Positions 1-12,169 of a stretch of 64,000 nt of DNA are shown in pieces. A model generated the notes under the pieces. That model was not told the origin of the DNA. It made no database searches and saw only the letters and a list, made by a program, of their open reading frames with translations. Source of the stretch: Melanocharis versteri (Eukaryota > Chordata > Aves > Passeriformes > Melanocharitidae). The translations under genes were made by a program, and so were the position numbers. Location: positions 569,896 to 633,895 of the forward strand of contig VZTG01003804.1 in assembly GCA_013397845.1 (NCBI GenBank), read 5' to 3'. The first letter of the stretch is position 1, and the number at the start of each line of letters is the position of its first letter.

Positions 1-1049
1 CTGTTAACAAATGCTGCATTGGAAATCTTGTCCCTAATGAGGTCAGGAGTAAAACTGTTATTGATTTCTTTGAGCCAAGGATTCGCACAGTATCTTTATG
101 TATTTTTGCCTCCATTTAGTGATAGATGTGTTTGTGTTTAGAATGGATAATTAAATTTTCATTGTAATAAAACCCAGTAGTGCTCTTTGCATAATTTTCC
201 AACTTTGTATTTAAAGAACCAGACTCTGAAACTAAAACAAATCTGTACTTAATTACTCTTCTGTAGATGTTTTAGATTTTTGTCTTTTTCAAAGAAAATC
301 AGCCACTTTTTTTCACTTGAGGTAGAAGGCCACGTGGCATTCTGAGTAAAATGGAAGCCAATTGAGCCAATATCAATACAGCTAGAATAGAATGCATCAA
401 TAATTTCAATCCTTTGTGACAAACTACAGGAAAAAATCATGTTGTCACCTTGCAGCAGGTAATTTCAAAGACAGAGCTTCAGAATAGAGTGTGAATTTAA
501 AAAAAATATATAAAAATGGGAAGAAATTTGACTAACAAAGTAAAACCATTTCATTGGAGATTAAAGAGCAGTTCAGGTTTTGTGAAAAAACTACAAATTC
601 ATAAGTACAGCTGTATTCTGGGCATGCTCAGTAGGACATTGTCTTGGTAGTGGGGAAATAATTTCTTTGGTGATTCCATCCACTGTCTGCCAATATCCAT
701 GGAAGACCTTTTTGCTATTATGTTGCTTGAGAATATTTAACCTCCTCAGATGACATGAAGTACAAAGAGGATGACTATTAGAACAGTTGTAACAGATATT
801 AGGTGAGTTAGGGCAGTTGTGCAGTCCATAATTTGTAGGGCCCTTATTTTGTGGAAAGTTTATGTGGAATCAGCTCTAGATAGGGATACCTACATATAGA
901 TGTACGTAAGTAGACTCCAACATGTACATCAAATGTCTTAGCTCTTCTCTGTTAATGTGATCAAACCATGGCATGGAGTGACCTGGCTCACTTTAAAGAA
1001 GATGTGGTTTCCCAGTTGTGTCTAGTACCCTTGGAGACGCCCTAGGGTA
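1..1049. other. Unique AT-rich DNA, no feature seen
   Basis: No repeat family, exon-like segment or RNA gene was recognised. The sequence is AT-rich with short open frames only, none with a coding look. The right edge is set by the LTR fragment that starts near 1,050. Confidence 0.5.
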
Positions 1050-1410
1050 CTGCCCTGGTTTAGTCCCAGCCAGCAGCTAAACCCCACACAACCAGTGGCA
1101 TAGTGGTGAAAATACAGTGGGATGGGGGAGAGAATTGGAAGGGTACGGGAAGAAACCCATAGATCAAGATAACGACAGTTTTGGAACTAAAGCAAATGTT
1201 GCTCATCCTAGTAAATCAGAACAAGGAGTTAATTCATCACTTCCCAGGGGCAGGCAGGGGTTCAGCCATCCCCGAGAGAGCAGGGCTCCATCACATATAA
1301 TGGTGAATTGGGAAGACAAATGCCATCAGTCTGAATGCCCACACACACCTCCTTCTACCCCCAGATTTCTATGCTGACCATGATCTCATGCAGTATGGAA
1401 TATGGACAAC
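1050..1410 (-). mobile_element. Bird ERVL-like LTR fragment, minus orientation
   Basis: The plus strand reads like the reverse complement of a very common bird LTR. It runs from the LTR 3' end (CCTGGTTTAGTCCCAGCC near 1,055), through GATGGGGGAGAGAAT (about 1,122), the CACTTCCCAGGGGCAGGCAG block (about 1,239), and on to TATGGAATATG (about 1,395). The piece ends inside U3, so the 5' part of the LTR is missing. The 86-codon open frame here is LTR sequence read backwards and is not a gene. The same family occurs in the other orientation near 6.96 kb. No retroviral internal region adjoins it, so it is a solo or truncated LTR. The family is recalled from memory; the internal match between the two copies in this window supports it. 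Confidence 0.75.
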
Positions 1411-1789
1411 AGTGATGCTTCTATTTTCTTTTCTCTCCTGGTGGCCATATTTATTGGTGGATTTATACTTAAATTTGGGACTGTATCTAATTTCCAATTT
1501 GCTACTTAGAGTAAAAGGGTGAGACCCAGGGAATACAGGAGACAGTTCTGAAGGTACACAGCAGAAGCTAAAGTAATTTAACCCCAATGAAACACTGAAA
1601 TCAAGATAAAATTATGCATTTCAGTTTCTTTTTGAAGGAAATAAAATCTCTGCTTTTTGAGGCTATTTTTTAAATAGAATATTTGAATGCCCATTGCATT
1701 GGAAAATCACACCAACTAATTAGTCAGGAACTATTTCTGAGAACATATCCCAAGTCTGACCAAAAAAAGAAAAAAAAAAAGTAAAAACT

Positions 1790-1793
<4 letters not shown>

Positions 1794-1831
<38 letters not shown>
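1794..1831. repeat. 38-bp poly-A run beside an ambiguous base
   Basis: An uninterrupted run of 38 A is followed by A-rich sequence with an undetermined base (n) at 1848. It lies just upstream, on the plus strand, of the minus-strand CR1 whose 3' end is near 1,861. CR1 does not normally end in poly-A, and on the CR1 strand this run would be poly-T. It is therefore either the tail of a plus-strand retrocopy I cannot identify or simple-sequence expansion. The n marks a base-calling problem. Confidence 0.9.
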
Positions 1832-1832
<1 letters not shown>

Positions 1833-1860
1833 AAAAACCAAAAAACCNAAAAAAAGAGTA

Positions 1861-2172
1861 AAATCGTAGAACCATAGAATTATAGGATGTGCTTATTTGG
1901 AAGGGATCCATCAGGATCATCAAGTCCAACTCCTCGCCCTACACAGTACCACTCCAAGACTCACACCATGTAAGCATTGTCCAAACTCTGTCAGGCTTAG
2001 TGCTGTGACCACTTCCTTGGGAACCTTGTTCCAGTGCCCAACAACCCTCTGTGTGAAAAACTTTTAATATCCAACCTAAACCTCCCCTGACACAACTTGC
2101 TGCTGTTTCCTTGACTCCAGTCACTGAGCAATCAAGTGTCTGCCCTTCCACTTCACCTCGTGAGAATGTTGA
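1861..2172 (-). mobile_element. CR1 LINE 3' fragment
   Basis: The plus strand reads as the complement of a CR1 3' end: ACCATAGAATTATAGG at the edge, then the TCATCAAGTCCAACTCC block, the GGAACCTTGTTCCAGTGCCC block, and AATATCCAACCTAAACCTCCCC near 2,068. That is the usual order for the CR1 3' untranslated region and the end of ORF2. The element is 5'-truncated, as most CR1 copies are. The 92-codon minus-strand frame here is repeat sequence. Confidence 0.88.
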
Positions 2173-2174
2173 AA

Positions 2175-4008
2175 ACAGCAATGAGGTTTCCCCTTGGTCA
2201 ACTATAGGAAAAGGCATTGAACACTGTTATCCAAAATTCCCTCCTTTATCAACTTTTGGTTCTATAAGATGGACAAAGTATTTAATTTTAAATTTTTTAT
2301 AGGTGTTTCCTATTTTTCCTGTGAGGTGACCATTTTTTTCTTCAAATTATATCCCTGATAGCAGTCCTTAATTATACGGTGAAAGGGAACATTAGCTCAA
2401 ATATTACATAAATCTAATAAGCGTTATTTTTTATGAATTTTTTCTTCATAATACAGTTCAATCTGAGAAGTATTGTCCAGATTAAAAACCAAAAATCTGC
2501 ATTTAAACTTTTCATCTGAAATTACGTTTATGTATGAGAGTTTATGGCTTAAACCATGAACTGTCCCAGACCTTGCAATCCAGATAAGGCTGTGATATGC
2601 AGAGGAAAACATCCTGGGTACCTAAATCAGCTACTTGTACAGAGCATCTCCTTGCTACAAATGAACTGAGAGTAATGGACATTTCAGAGAGGGACCTGAC
2701 CCACTCAAGGAGGTACATTTATGTTTTCATTTATAACAAAAATAAGCCTAGAAAACTAGTTTAGAATTGTTGCTGAAGTTCATAGACTTAAATTCTGCAT
2801 GGCAGCAGTTAGGTGAAGTGATTGTTAATGAGAATTGCAGACTTGCAATTTCAAAGTTCTTGATGAAGATGAAGATGGAGAAGTCAGAGATTTTCAGTGG
2901 CTTTTCTCAAAGCACTGAAATCTTTTATGTCAACTTGTGACTGAATCTCTACCTTAGAAAAAGCCAGGTTCGCTGTTTTGAACATTTTGGCCTAATTTAT
3001 TTTATTAAAGGATAAATTTCAACAGAGGAATGGTGGCAATTGCTGACGTATAAATACGATTTCTTTTAAGAAATATGTAATGATAAAGCTTAAAAAAATA
3101 CAGACACATTTATGTTCAGTAATATATCTGTTCTGAAATGCCTGACTACTTACTGAGGTTTGAGAAACCAAAATTATTTTAACCTGATTTTGCCATTTTA
3201 TCTTTCTTCTTAATTTTTAGTGAAAGATAAGCATTAGGGAAAGGCTAAGACTTGACAAAAGGCTGCATAAGAATTCTGCGTCCTGAGAAGGATGATAATG
3301 TATGTATGTAACTTCAGAAGTCTTTTAAGAGACTGTCTGAAATTCCATCTTCAAATACTCATTTTGTTAATCTCTTAGAGTTCATAGAATTTACTATGGC
3401 TAGTTCTTCTTCTCTTGCTGTGAGACACAAGAATGTTAATGGCTAATGACTCAAAACAATCAGCCATTTGCAAAAGTAGTAAGAAGTAGGTCCTGCGAGG
3501 TGGGATAATGCTTTTTATCATGCCAAAGTCCTCCCTTACACAATGGGCTCAGTGTGAAAACTCCCCTTGGGGGAGATATTGGGATATTCACACATTCACA
3601 TCTAGGCCTGAAGATATTCCCCCTTTCCAATGGGGCATAGCTGGCTCCACTGCTCTGATATGAGAGGCAGCTGTTGTGTCTTAGAAAGTGCGAAAGACAG
3701 TGTAGAACTCCCCATTCCCAGAGAGGGACACGAGTGTTCCCACCTAGGCTCAGCATGTATTAACCCACTGAACTTTGTATTTCATGGGCTTCCACCACTC
3801 CTGGTGGATCAAAACTGCAGCCATCACTTCAACAAATGGACATCTAAACTGGAAAAATTGAGTCTCTTGAAAAATTACGACAAATGAGAAGCTGTATTTA
3901 AACACTCTGAAATAGATAATATTATTTAAAATAATTAATTAATGTTTATGCAAATTGGATTGTGAATCTTAAAACAAGAGTACTGTCTACTATCAAGAAA
4001 GTATGATC
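2175..4008. other. Unique DNA, possible unrecognised old repeat at 3.5-3.9 kb
   Basis: Most of this stretch is AT-rich unique sequence. From about 3,480 to 3,880 the base composition becomes more balanced, with short CCCCTT/GGGGG pairs (for example CTCCCCTTGGGGGAG near 3,562). This looks like an old repeat or LTR remnant, but I cannot name it. No coding evidence was seen. Confidence 0.35.
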
Positions 4009-4012
4009 ACAG

Positions 4013-4310
4013 ATTCACAGAATCATGGAATCCCAGAACGGGTAAGGTTGGAAAGGACCAATAGTGGGTTACTTGGTTCAATCTCTCTGCTCAAGCAAGG
4101 TCATCCTTGAACACATTACACAGCTTTGCATTCAAATGGTTCTTGAATATCTCCAGAGAAAGATTCCACAACCTCTCTGGGCAACTTGTTTCAGTGCGTG
4201 GTCCCTCGCACAATAAAAAAGTTCTTCCTCGTATTCAGGATCTTCTTGAAGATATAGTTTCCTCTCTGTTATGTATCTCTTAGATACAGCTCCTCAAGGT
4301 TCACAAGACT
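4013..4310 (-). mobile_element. CR1 LINE 3' fragment, old
   Basis: The complement of a CR1 3' end starts with CAGAATCATGGAATCCCAGAA and continues with GGTTGGAAAGGACC, a diverged CAACCTCTCTGGGCAACTTG block, and AAAAGTTCTTCCTCGTATTCAG. The order and spacing fit the CR1 3' untranslated region. Divergence from the remembered consensus is high, which suggests an old insertion. Confidence 0.85.
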
Positions 4311-6955
4311 ATAGTATCTTTTTGTCTGAGAAAAACCATCACTTATGGAGAATTTTAGGATATTTCAGGGAATTTATATGGCTGAAAGCATGCTAGCAAC
4401 TTGGCATTACTTGAAATGTACACAAGCGTCTAAAACAGCAAAACAAAGTAAGAAGGTAGATTATGAGATGTTAATGTATAAGGAATAATAAGTAGCATGG
4501 TTACACAAGAAATCCCACTATTTCCAGCAGACAAAATAAATTGGAAGATTTTAACCAGGATGAAGGGTTCTCAGTTTGACTCAAAGCTTGCAGAAAAAAT
4601 ACCATGGGGGAAGATGTTTCGTTACATTTTTTTTTTGAGGAGGGGAATGATAGAACAGTTACACACAAAATTAATGCTTCTCCTAATAGCTGCTGAGAGC
4701 TTAAAGCTACAGCTGCTTCCCACTTCAGTTTAGTTTTATTTGACGACTTGAGGAAAACATTCTGAGCTTGACTCTGGAAAATTAGACAAGAAAATGAATG
4801 TGAGATGCCGTAGATCTAAAAACATTCAGAAAATGTGAGGATGGCAGGCTTACAGAAACAGGAGAAGCACCATTCCTAATGAAAAAGGATAATTCACTGT
4901 GTAGTATGTTTTTTTAATATATTTGTAATTTTTTTTCTGCAGATAACGTATTTCACCTCAAGTTTCTTATATATTTTACAAATGCTAATGGGTTGAGCTT
5001 CAGAGCTGCAGCCTCCTGATGTTAAGTGGATAATATTAGTCACGTATCACAGAGGAGAAAACTTGTGCTAAGCCCTTGTAACAGCAGTGAATTTTGCCCT
5101 GTGTGATTCTGGAAAGTCGACGTGTCTCCACGCTAACATGGGAATGCACTGCTGAACAGATTAATGATGAGTTGTGTATAAACTTGCTGTGATTGCTCCT
5201 CTGTGCATGAATGCATTGTACATGTAAATCAAGCCTGAGCACTACTTGGCATGTACATTGTAAAGGATATTAAGAATCAAGGCACATACAAAGAAAATAG
5301 AAGGAAACAAGCAATGCACAGGTAGCAGGATCTGTCTGAATAGAGCTGATTACACACTCAAATTTTGGTTATATTTAAGCCAATCAGCCAGAATGCAAAT
5401 GTGAGTACTTGAAGAAAAAAAGGAAAAACATATGTCAGCAGGGGAAGATTACCTAAGAAGAGTCTGGTGCAGATCACAAATAGTCTGGCTTTTGCTCCCA
5501 TCCCAAGACAATAAAACTGCTCACTGTCTTCTGCATTCAGCTTCGAAGCCAAAATTCATCTCTGAGGGAAACAGCAAAACCACAAGTGGCAAAAATTATC
5601 CTTGTCATCCGTTATTTAAAATTGAATCCTCCTCACAGTTATTCAGAAATCTCCCTCCCATATGAGTCTCACTGCTTTGCTCTTAGAAGAGAAAAAAAAA
5701 AGCAAAAACAAAAAAGCAGAAGTCCCATTTAACCTTTTCTGAGAAAAAAAAGTTCTTCAGGAGATATTTTTTCCTCTTTTCATTTCTCACTCAATATATA
5801 AACAGTATGCCATCACTGAGAGGAATAAAAGGGTCATTTTATAAGGACAGTAGTGTCTTGATGAAAACGTGTTTTGCCACTTGTTTTATGAATAACATTT
5901 CCAGCTTGCCAACAATCTCTGGGACCTTTTCAGAAGTCTGGAATCATCCGCTGATACTTAAAGCAGGAAAAAAGCTGAATTCCATTCTAAAATTTTTTCT
6001 CCTGAGCAAAAATTGGGTTTCATCTGACAAAAATAGTAAAAATTTAGAGGATTTTTTTGTAATTGCTGAGACTAAAATCTGTTTTGACGTACGCCAGAAA
6101 GCATACACATTTATCTCCCTTATCTGAGACCACTTACAAAGTGAACTGCACTGTCATATTGTCAAGGCTCAGTTTTAATACTTTTACATGTCAGAGAGCT
6201 AAATGATACGGTAATAAGGTACAGAAAAGACCTTTTCTTGGATAACAAGATTTTAAATGGGATAGGTGTGAATCTTTATCAATCTGTACGAAGGCTAAAG
6301 TAGTAGGAAGGCACTAGTATCAATAAGATGGGAAGATATTCTTGACTAAGTAGTTTCGACTGGAAGGAAAGGTGATCTGTAACAGATACTTGCAATGACA
6401 TATTTAGTTTATTGGAAATTATTGTAAGATTAAGAAACATTAAGAAATGTAGCTGCAGGTACTCTCTAGTATTCTGAAAGAGTCTCCAAGATTCTTGGCA
6501 AACAGAAAATACACACTGCCTCCCATGAAGAGCCCCCAAACCTGGTGATACCCTTGACAACCACAAATAGTAGATAAGGCACAAAGCTGAAGGCATCTTC
6601 TGGTTCATGCTTGACAGATAATTTTTAAATTTTATTCCATGATTGTTTCATACAAAATACATTCAAGTTCTTGCTTCACAGAAAGACCTCATAGATCATC
6701 TTGGATAGTGTTACCAATCATTTAGAAAGTAATGGAATTACCCCTTGAGTGCTAAAGGTCCATCATCACAGGCATTTGAAAGACATGTTTCACAAAAACA
6801 AATTTTGATAAAAATCAGATAGAGAAGTGACTGGAAAATGGGTAAAAATCCCAACAAATCTGTAGGTTTAAACGGTTTGAGCCCTTCACTTTAGAAACTG
6901 TATCACTGACACTTTCAGTGGCTGCCGTAAACGGTAACCTCTCTCCCTACAAAAT
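4311..6955. other. Unique DNA; weak enhancer-like stretch at 5.0-5.28 kb
   Basis: No repeat or gene was recognised. The part from about 5,000 to 5,275 is of higher complexity. It keeps a few CpG pairs (TCACGTAT near 5,041, GTCGACGTG near 5,116) and has homeodomain-like and E-box-like words, so it could be a conserved noncoding element. That is a guess from texture only. Confidence 0.3.
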
Positions 6956-6959
6956 TCAC

Positions 6960-7521
6960 CTCATTTGGATCTCACTCTGTACAGTACCACTACTGTATTG
7001 TTCAGCTCCTTTGAAAATTCTGGATCAGGACAAACATGCTCCAAGCACAGCATCTGTGCTGTCTCTCCAAAACCCCTCTCACTAGTAGGCTGGGGGTGGG
7101 CAAAGTTTTGAGAGAGGACAAAGCCAGGACAGCTGACTCCGACTGACCAAAGTGGATATTCCATACCATGAGACATCTGCCCAGCAATAAGGAGAAAGGA
7201 GGAGGCAGGTGGGGGGAACAGGGGTGTGGGCAGGGCAATTTTCATGATGGTGCTTGTCTTCCAGAGCAACCACTACGCATGCTGAAACCCTACTTCCTGG
7301 GAAGTGACAAGACATTGCCTGTTGATGGGAAGTGGAGAATAAAATCTTTTGTTTTCCCTTGCTTTCACATCTTCAACCCTTGCTTTTCCTTTATTAACCT
7401 GCTTTATCATCTCCCATGAGGTTTCTTCCATCTTATTTTCTCCCTGCCTTTTCCCGCTGAGGAGAAGAGTGACAGAGAGGCTCAGTGAGCAACTGCTGTC
7501 CTGCCAAGGTCAGCCCCCTAC
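6960..7521 (+). mobile_element. Bird ERVL-like LTR, plus orientation
   Basis: The words follow the same LTR family as the minus copy near 1.05 kb. These are AGTAGGCTGGGGGTGGGC (about 7,085), GACAGCTGACTC and GGATATTCCATACCATGAGAC (about 7,150-7,175), the CCTGTTGATGGGAAGTGGAG block (about 7,318), then CTTTATCATCTCCCATGAGG and the CCTGCCAAGGTCAGCCCCCTA terminal block near 7,501. An AATAAA poly-A signal is visible at 7,338-7,343. The 5' part of U3 is diverged or missing. No gag or pol sequence follows. Several short open frames overlap the element and are not genes. Confidence 0.8.
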
Positions 7522-7524
7522 AGA

Positions 7525-10500
7525 AAAATGTTTTTTCACTTTCAGCCTTATTTCTCTTGTCCCTTTTTAACTCTGTCCAGTTTCCTTTTTCCAGATTCCA
7601 GATGCACTTTTTATCTTGCCATTGTTTAGAAGATGACATTTGCATATAATAACTGTAGAACAATAACATAGAAATGTAGAAGAAATGTTTGGCAGGCCCA
7701 TCTCATCAGTATCAGAAACTGTTTGAGTTTTCTTAAATATCATCAGTATTGTGTGTAAGAATAACAGAAAGGACTTCACATTTTGCTTTCCAATTCAGCT
7801 TATATATTTTTCAATTCTTTTTTATTCAGATGGAGACTTGACAGATTTCAAATATACCATCAAAATGCTTCTTTTCATGTTGAACACAAGGTCTGTCCAA
7901 ACTACAGCTGTTTTCCCAAAAATCATTTAACAAAGACTACACTGTAGAAAAGAAAGGGAGGAAAAAAAAAATGCAACAACAAATTTAAAAGCAGTTTTTC
8001 TTCATATTTTAGCTTATGTATAAAAATATCTTCTCTTAACTTTACAAAACATTTTGAAATAAAAAATTCAACAAATGCAAAAAACAATAAATCTGCAATA
8101 AGAAATTGATATCAGTTTAGCTACTTTGTTTTCATGCTAGTCATCACCACAACATCTAAAATATTTCTGCCATCTCTATAGGCAATAAAATTAACACCTA
8201 TTGAGTATGACACATTCGATTACTCATGTCTCTAAAGAGGCAAATTTCCGTACATGGACCATTTTCCTGATTTTTGTAGTTATATGTGATGAAATTTGTT
8301 TTTAAATATGCACTCTGCAATTGACCTACTTCAATGGGTGTATTTTAGGCTCTAGTTCAGAAACTGGTGATGGATGTCATTTCTTGCAGGAGTTCATCTT
8401 AGATAATATTTTCCACTTAAATTCTGTGTCTTTCTACTGAGGCTCCCAAGCTACTTTGTAATGTTGAATGATTCTTCATTATTATATATTGGATAGATAG
8501 GTAGATGTAAAAGCTATTTCACTCTTGACCAGAGAAGATGTGATTCTCCTAGCAAAACATATTAACTCAGTGTCAAAACTGGTCGTAGAAAACTAGAATG
8601 GTTGCACTGTGCTCCAACTGATTAATTATACCTCCTATTGAGGTCTTCTTATTTAGGTAGAGAGCTTCAAGGTCAGACAGTACGTATTGAAAATACACCG
8701 AAAGGGTCTATTAGTTATTGGGGCAGATGAGAAATTATGCACCAGCTTTGTGTATAGGGCGGTGAAGGAGTTGTGTTCTACAGGTGCAGATGCACCGCTG
8801 CGCACAGTGGTTGAAACTATATTCTTTTACTGTGTGTTCAGAGAAGGAAGAAATTTGTCTGAGCTCTGTGTCCAGAGACAATTACATGAAAAGCATTGTT
8901 TCAACATGACAATGATAGAAATTAATTCCTTGATGCTCGTACTGGTTGGTTGATAATAACTAAGCGCGTACAATTTTCTGAAAGCGTTATATAACTCTTT
9001 GATTTTTTTACAATTATTATTTTAGGATTAAGAATGTCACATTAGCAATATAAATGCACCACAAATTAAAGGTAGCAATAGCAGACTGACAGTTCCCAAA
9101 ACCTGGGGGATTGTCATCTACAGATCACATATCTGCAGCGATATTGCAATGATCAGAGTTAGGGAATTGTTAAAATCTTTTATCAAAATGCAGAAGTGAA
9201 TCTCAAACAACTGTTGATAAAAGGTGTGGATTAAGAAAAGACCTTTTAAAACATAGTTAATTATAAAGAAAAGAGAGAAAGACGTATTGAGCAAGGCTAA
9301 TTAAAATAACCTCTTTAACACAGCCAGGCTTAGAGGTCTACACATGGAAAAGCTATACATTAAGAAGGAAAAATTTGTGGCTTGAAAACCTTTAATCTGG
9401 AAAATATTTTAGTATTTTAGGAGGCAATTCTTATCTTAGAAGACATTTATAGGTAAGAAAATTTTACCGATTTTTCTGATTTTTTGAGCAAAGAAGTAAG
9501 ACATATTTTGGAGATGAATTTAATTATGAATGTAAAAATAATGAAAATTATGGGAGAATTCTGCATACTATTCTCACATCTGACTTTTGGAAAAAATGTG
9601 AAACAGCAGAACCAGGAAATAGCCATCAGTAGCTCCTGAATTCTTACTCTGAGACCATAGATGATTTCAGTCTCTTCAGCTGTATGCTTTTTACAGTGCA
9701 GTACAATCTTCTTTAGAAGAGAATGCTGGACACTAATCAACTCTTTAACAAAAAACCAAACCAAACAACAACAACAACAACAGCAACAACAACAAACATT
9801 ATGAAAACAGTGACCAGGAAGGAAAACTTTAAAAATTAAAGTAGCCAATAGACAGAATTTTTAACTGTCAGGCTGCTTAATAATTTGAAAAAATGATTAA
9901 TTCATAGAACAGAGGGGCCACTTGGTGGTCTGTCTTTTTATGTTGAACTGAAAACACAGTTTAGCAAAATGAAGTTTTAGGATGCTAGGAAGCTTAGGAA
10001 TGTAAAACAAACATGGAAGTATTCAGAAGCTGATCAGATAAACTATTAGTCCTTTTGATCAAACATCTGAAAGCAGAAAATAAAAACCCGCTGTAAATTA
10101 CATACCCTGATATTTCTTTGACATACTGTTGCCCAGATTCTGATCCCAATGACCCTTTGCAAGTCTGAAGAGTGTATAGGCAACGATTAGGTAACAATGT
10201 GGGTTTATCCAGATTTAATACAAAAGGCTTTTATCCAAATTTCAAACTACTAGGCAAGTTACAATAGTACATATGACACCTTTCAGTCTAAATTTTACTA
10301 CAAAGCTCTTTGCGTGGGCCAAGGAAGATCTCCAGAGCCCAGATGAATTTTAGTTCTTCTCTGTCTTAATTTTCTATCATTAACCTTGTGCCAAAGAAGA
10401 ATGCATTGTCAAAGATACATATTTTTTTTAATTAAATAAACTAGTTAAATCACCAGGTTAGCATATGTAAATATGTATCTCAATGTGCAAACGGTTTAAA

Positions 10501-12165
10501 AGTGCCACACATAATCAGGACACAAAAATTACTTATATGTCTTATAGATGGATACAAGAGAACTAGATTGGCCTCATCTGACTAACATATTTTAAGGCAG
10601 CAATCCAAAACACTTATCTGCTCTTCAGTGGCACTGGCTAGAAGACAAAGGACTGCATTGCACAGATGGGTAGAATATGAGTTCGTGTGAAATCAGGGGA
10701 GAATAAATCCTCTCTCAATAATTTAGGATCACTTCAATCTACAGTTTCTTTTAATTTGCTCCCTGAACAAAGCTGCTTGTCACTAACACGAATCTGAGCA
10801 GAGGAAGGTGAGACAGACTGAATGGGGACCTAACTCAGCACTTTGCTGTCAGTTGCAAAATTAACTTTAGCAGATCATCAGGAGCAGTAGTTACCTCTGG
10901 TTCATAGTGCAAGCTTCCATCCCTGAGCTAAAGCTCTAGCAGGTCCTTGAGGAATAAGTGACACCTTTACAGAGAGAGAGAGTGCTGAGTACAAACCTCT
11001 ACAAACCTTTCCCTAACCCTCAGGACTCTGGCATTGTTCCTACTGTCACAGCTCGTGCCAAGAATTTTTTTAGCTAGTAGTGGCTCTGGAAAGCACATAT
11101 TCTGAGTGAATCCAACACTACCAGCTCCTAAACTAGTCTGTGCAGCTGTGTGTTTCTTGTTACCTTCACCTTCCTAGGAGAATCATATTAGATTGCAGAG
11201 TGATTTAAGAAGCTTCCAACAACCTAACTTTGAGATTCCCAATCAGAAAGTGCCTGTCACTCAATCCAGACGTCAGAGAAACCAAACAATAAAAAAATTT
11301 GAATTAAAACAATTAATGAATAAAACATGAAAAATGGCCATGAAGATTCCAAAGGTGTATTGGAATTTTATATCAAAAAGGAATAAAAAATATGTGTTTA
11401 ACATCTTATTTATACTGAGATTAAATCTATTAGACATTTATTTCCAGCATTCAGCAGACAAGTTGAAGATCTTTATTAGTGTACATAGTAATGATCCTTG
11501 TGTGCTATTCCACACCTGCAACTGGATTTTGTAGAAGAAAATAAAGGAAGTGTGCTGGATTTTATACTTCCACTACTATTTAAAGTCTGTTCAGGGGGTC
11601 ATTACTGCTTACACTCTCTCCTCCTTTTTCCTGCCTTCCAGAACTGATTTATACTTAAGGAGACAGATTCAATCTTTGTTACCTGAACTTCATTCCTTTG
11701 CAGTGAAACTGCTAATGTTATTTAAACAGTTCAGTAGTTTCCTCAGCTTGACTAAACTACTAATAGCTTGTTAAATAACTGAGCTAAAGGCAAAAGGTAC
11801 AATTCACAATTAAGCTTTTCTAGAGACTTTCTGAGAGGATATTGACTTTGCTTTAATTATCCATGACAAGATAACTTTTAAGTTCCCAGCCCAGAAGTCA
11901 ACTCTATACAAGGGCACTGTAGGTTTGAACAAAAAGCAGCTCCTCATGGAAGTACCAAACCCATTTGCAAGGAAATTGAAAGGACCAAAATATGTAGCCC
12001 ACCTGGGAAGAATGCAAATCAGTGTCTTGAACCTGTGTGTAGAAGAAACTTCTTCAATAGTGATGAGGGTAGGCAGGGAGAGTGTTGAGGCTTTCTGCTT
12101 GTGAGCTAAGAGCTAGAGAATGGACTTGTAAAAATTGACCAAAATAAAACAGAGAGGTACCTTGA
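7525..12165. other. Unique AT-rich DNA with one CAA microsatellite
   Basis: No gene or named repeat was found over 4.6 kb apart from a CAA tract near 9.77 kb and a GA tract near 10.97 kb. The part from about 10,600 to 10,930 has a denser, enhancer-like texture (CTTTTAATTTGC, AAATTAACTTTAGC). I cannot show conservation from one sequence. Confidence 0.4.
9764..9796. repeat. (CAA)n microsatellite
   Basis: About ten CAA units interrupted once by CAG. The minus-strand frame that crosses it encodes a run of cysteines, an artefact of the microsatellite. Confidence 0.95.
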
Positions 12166-12169
12166 GACC

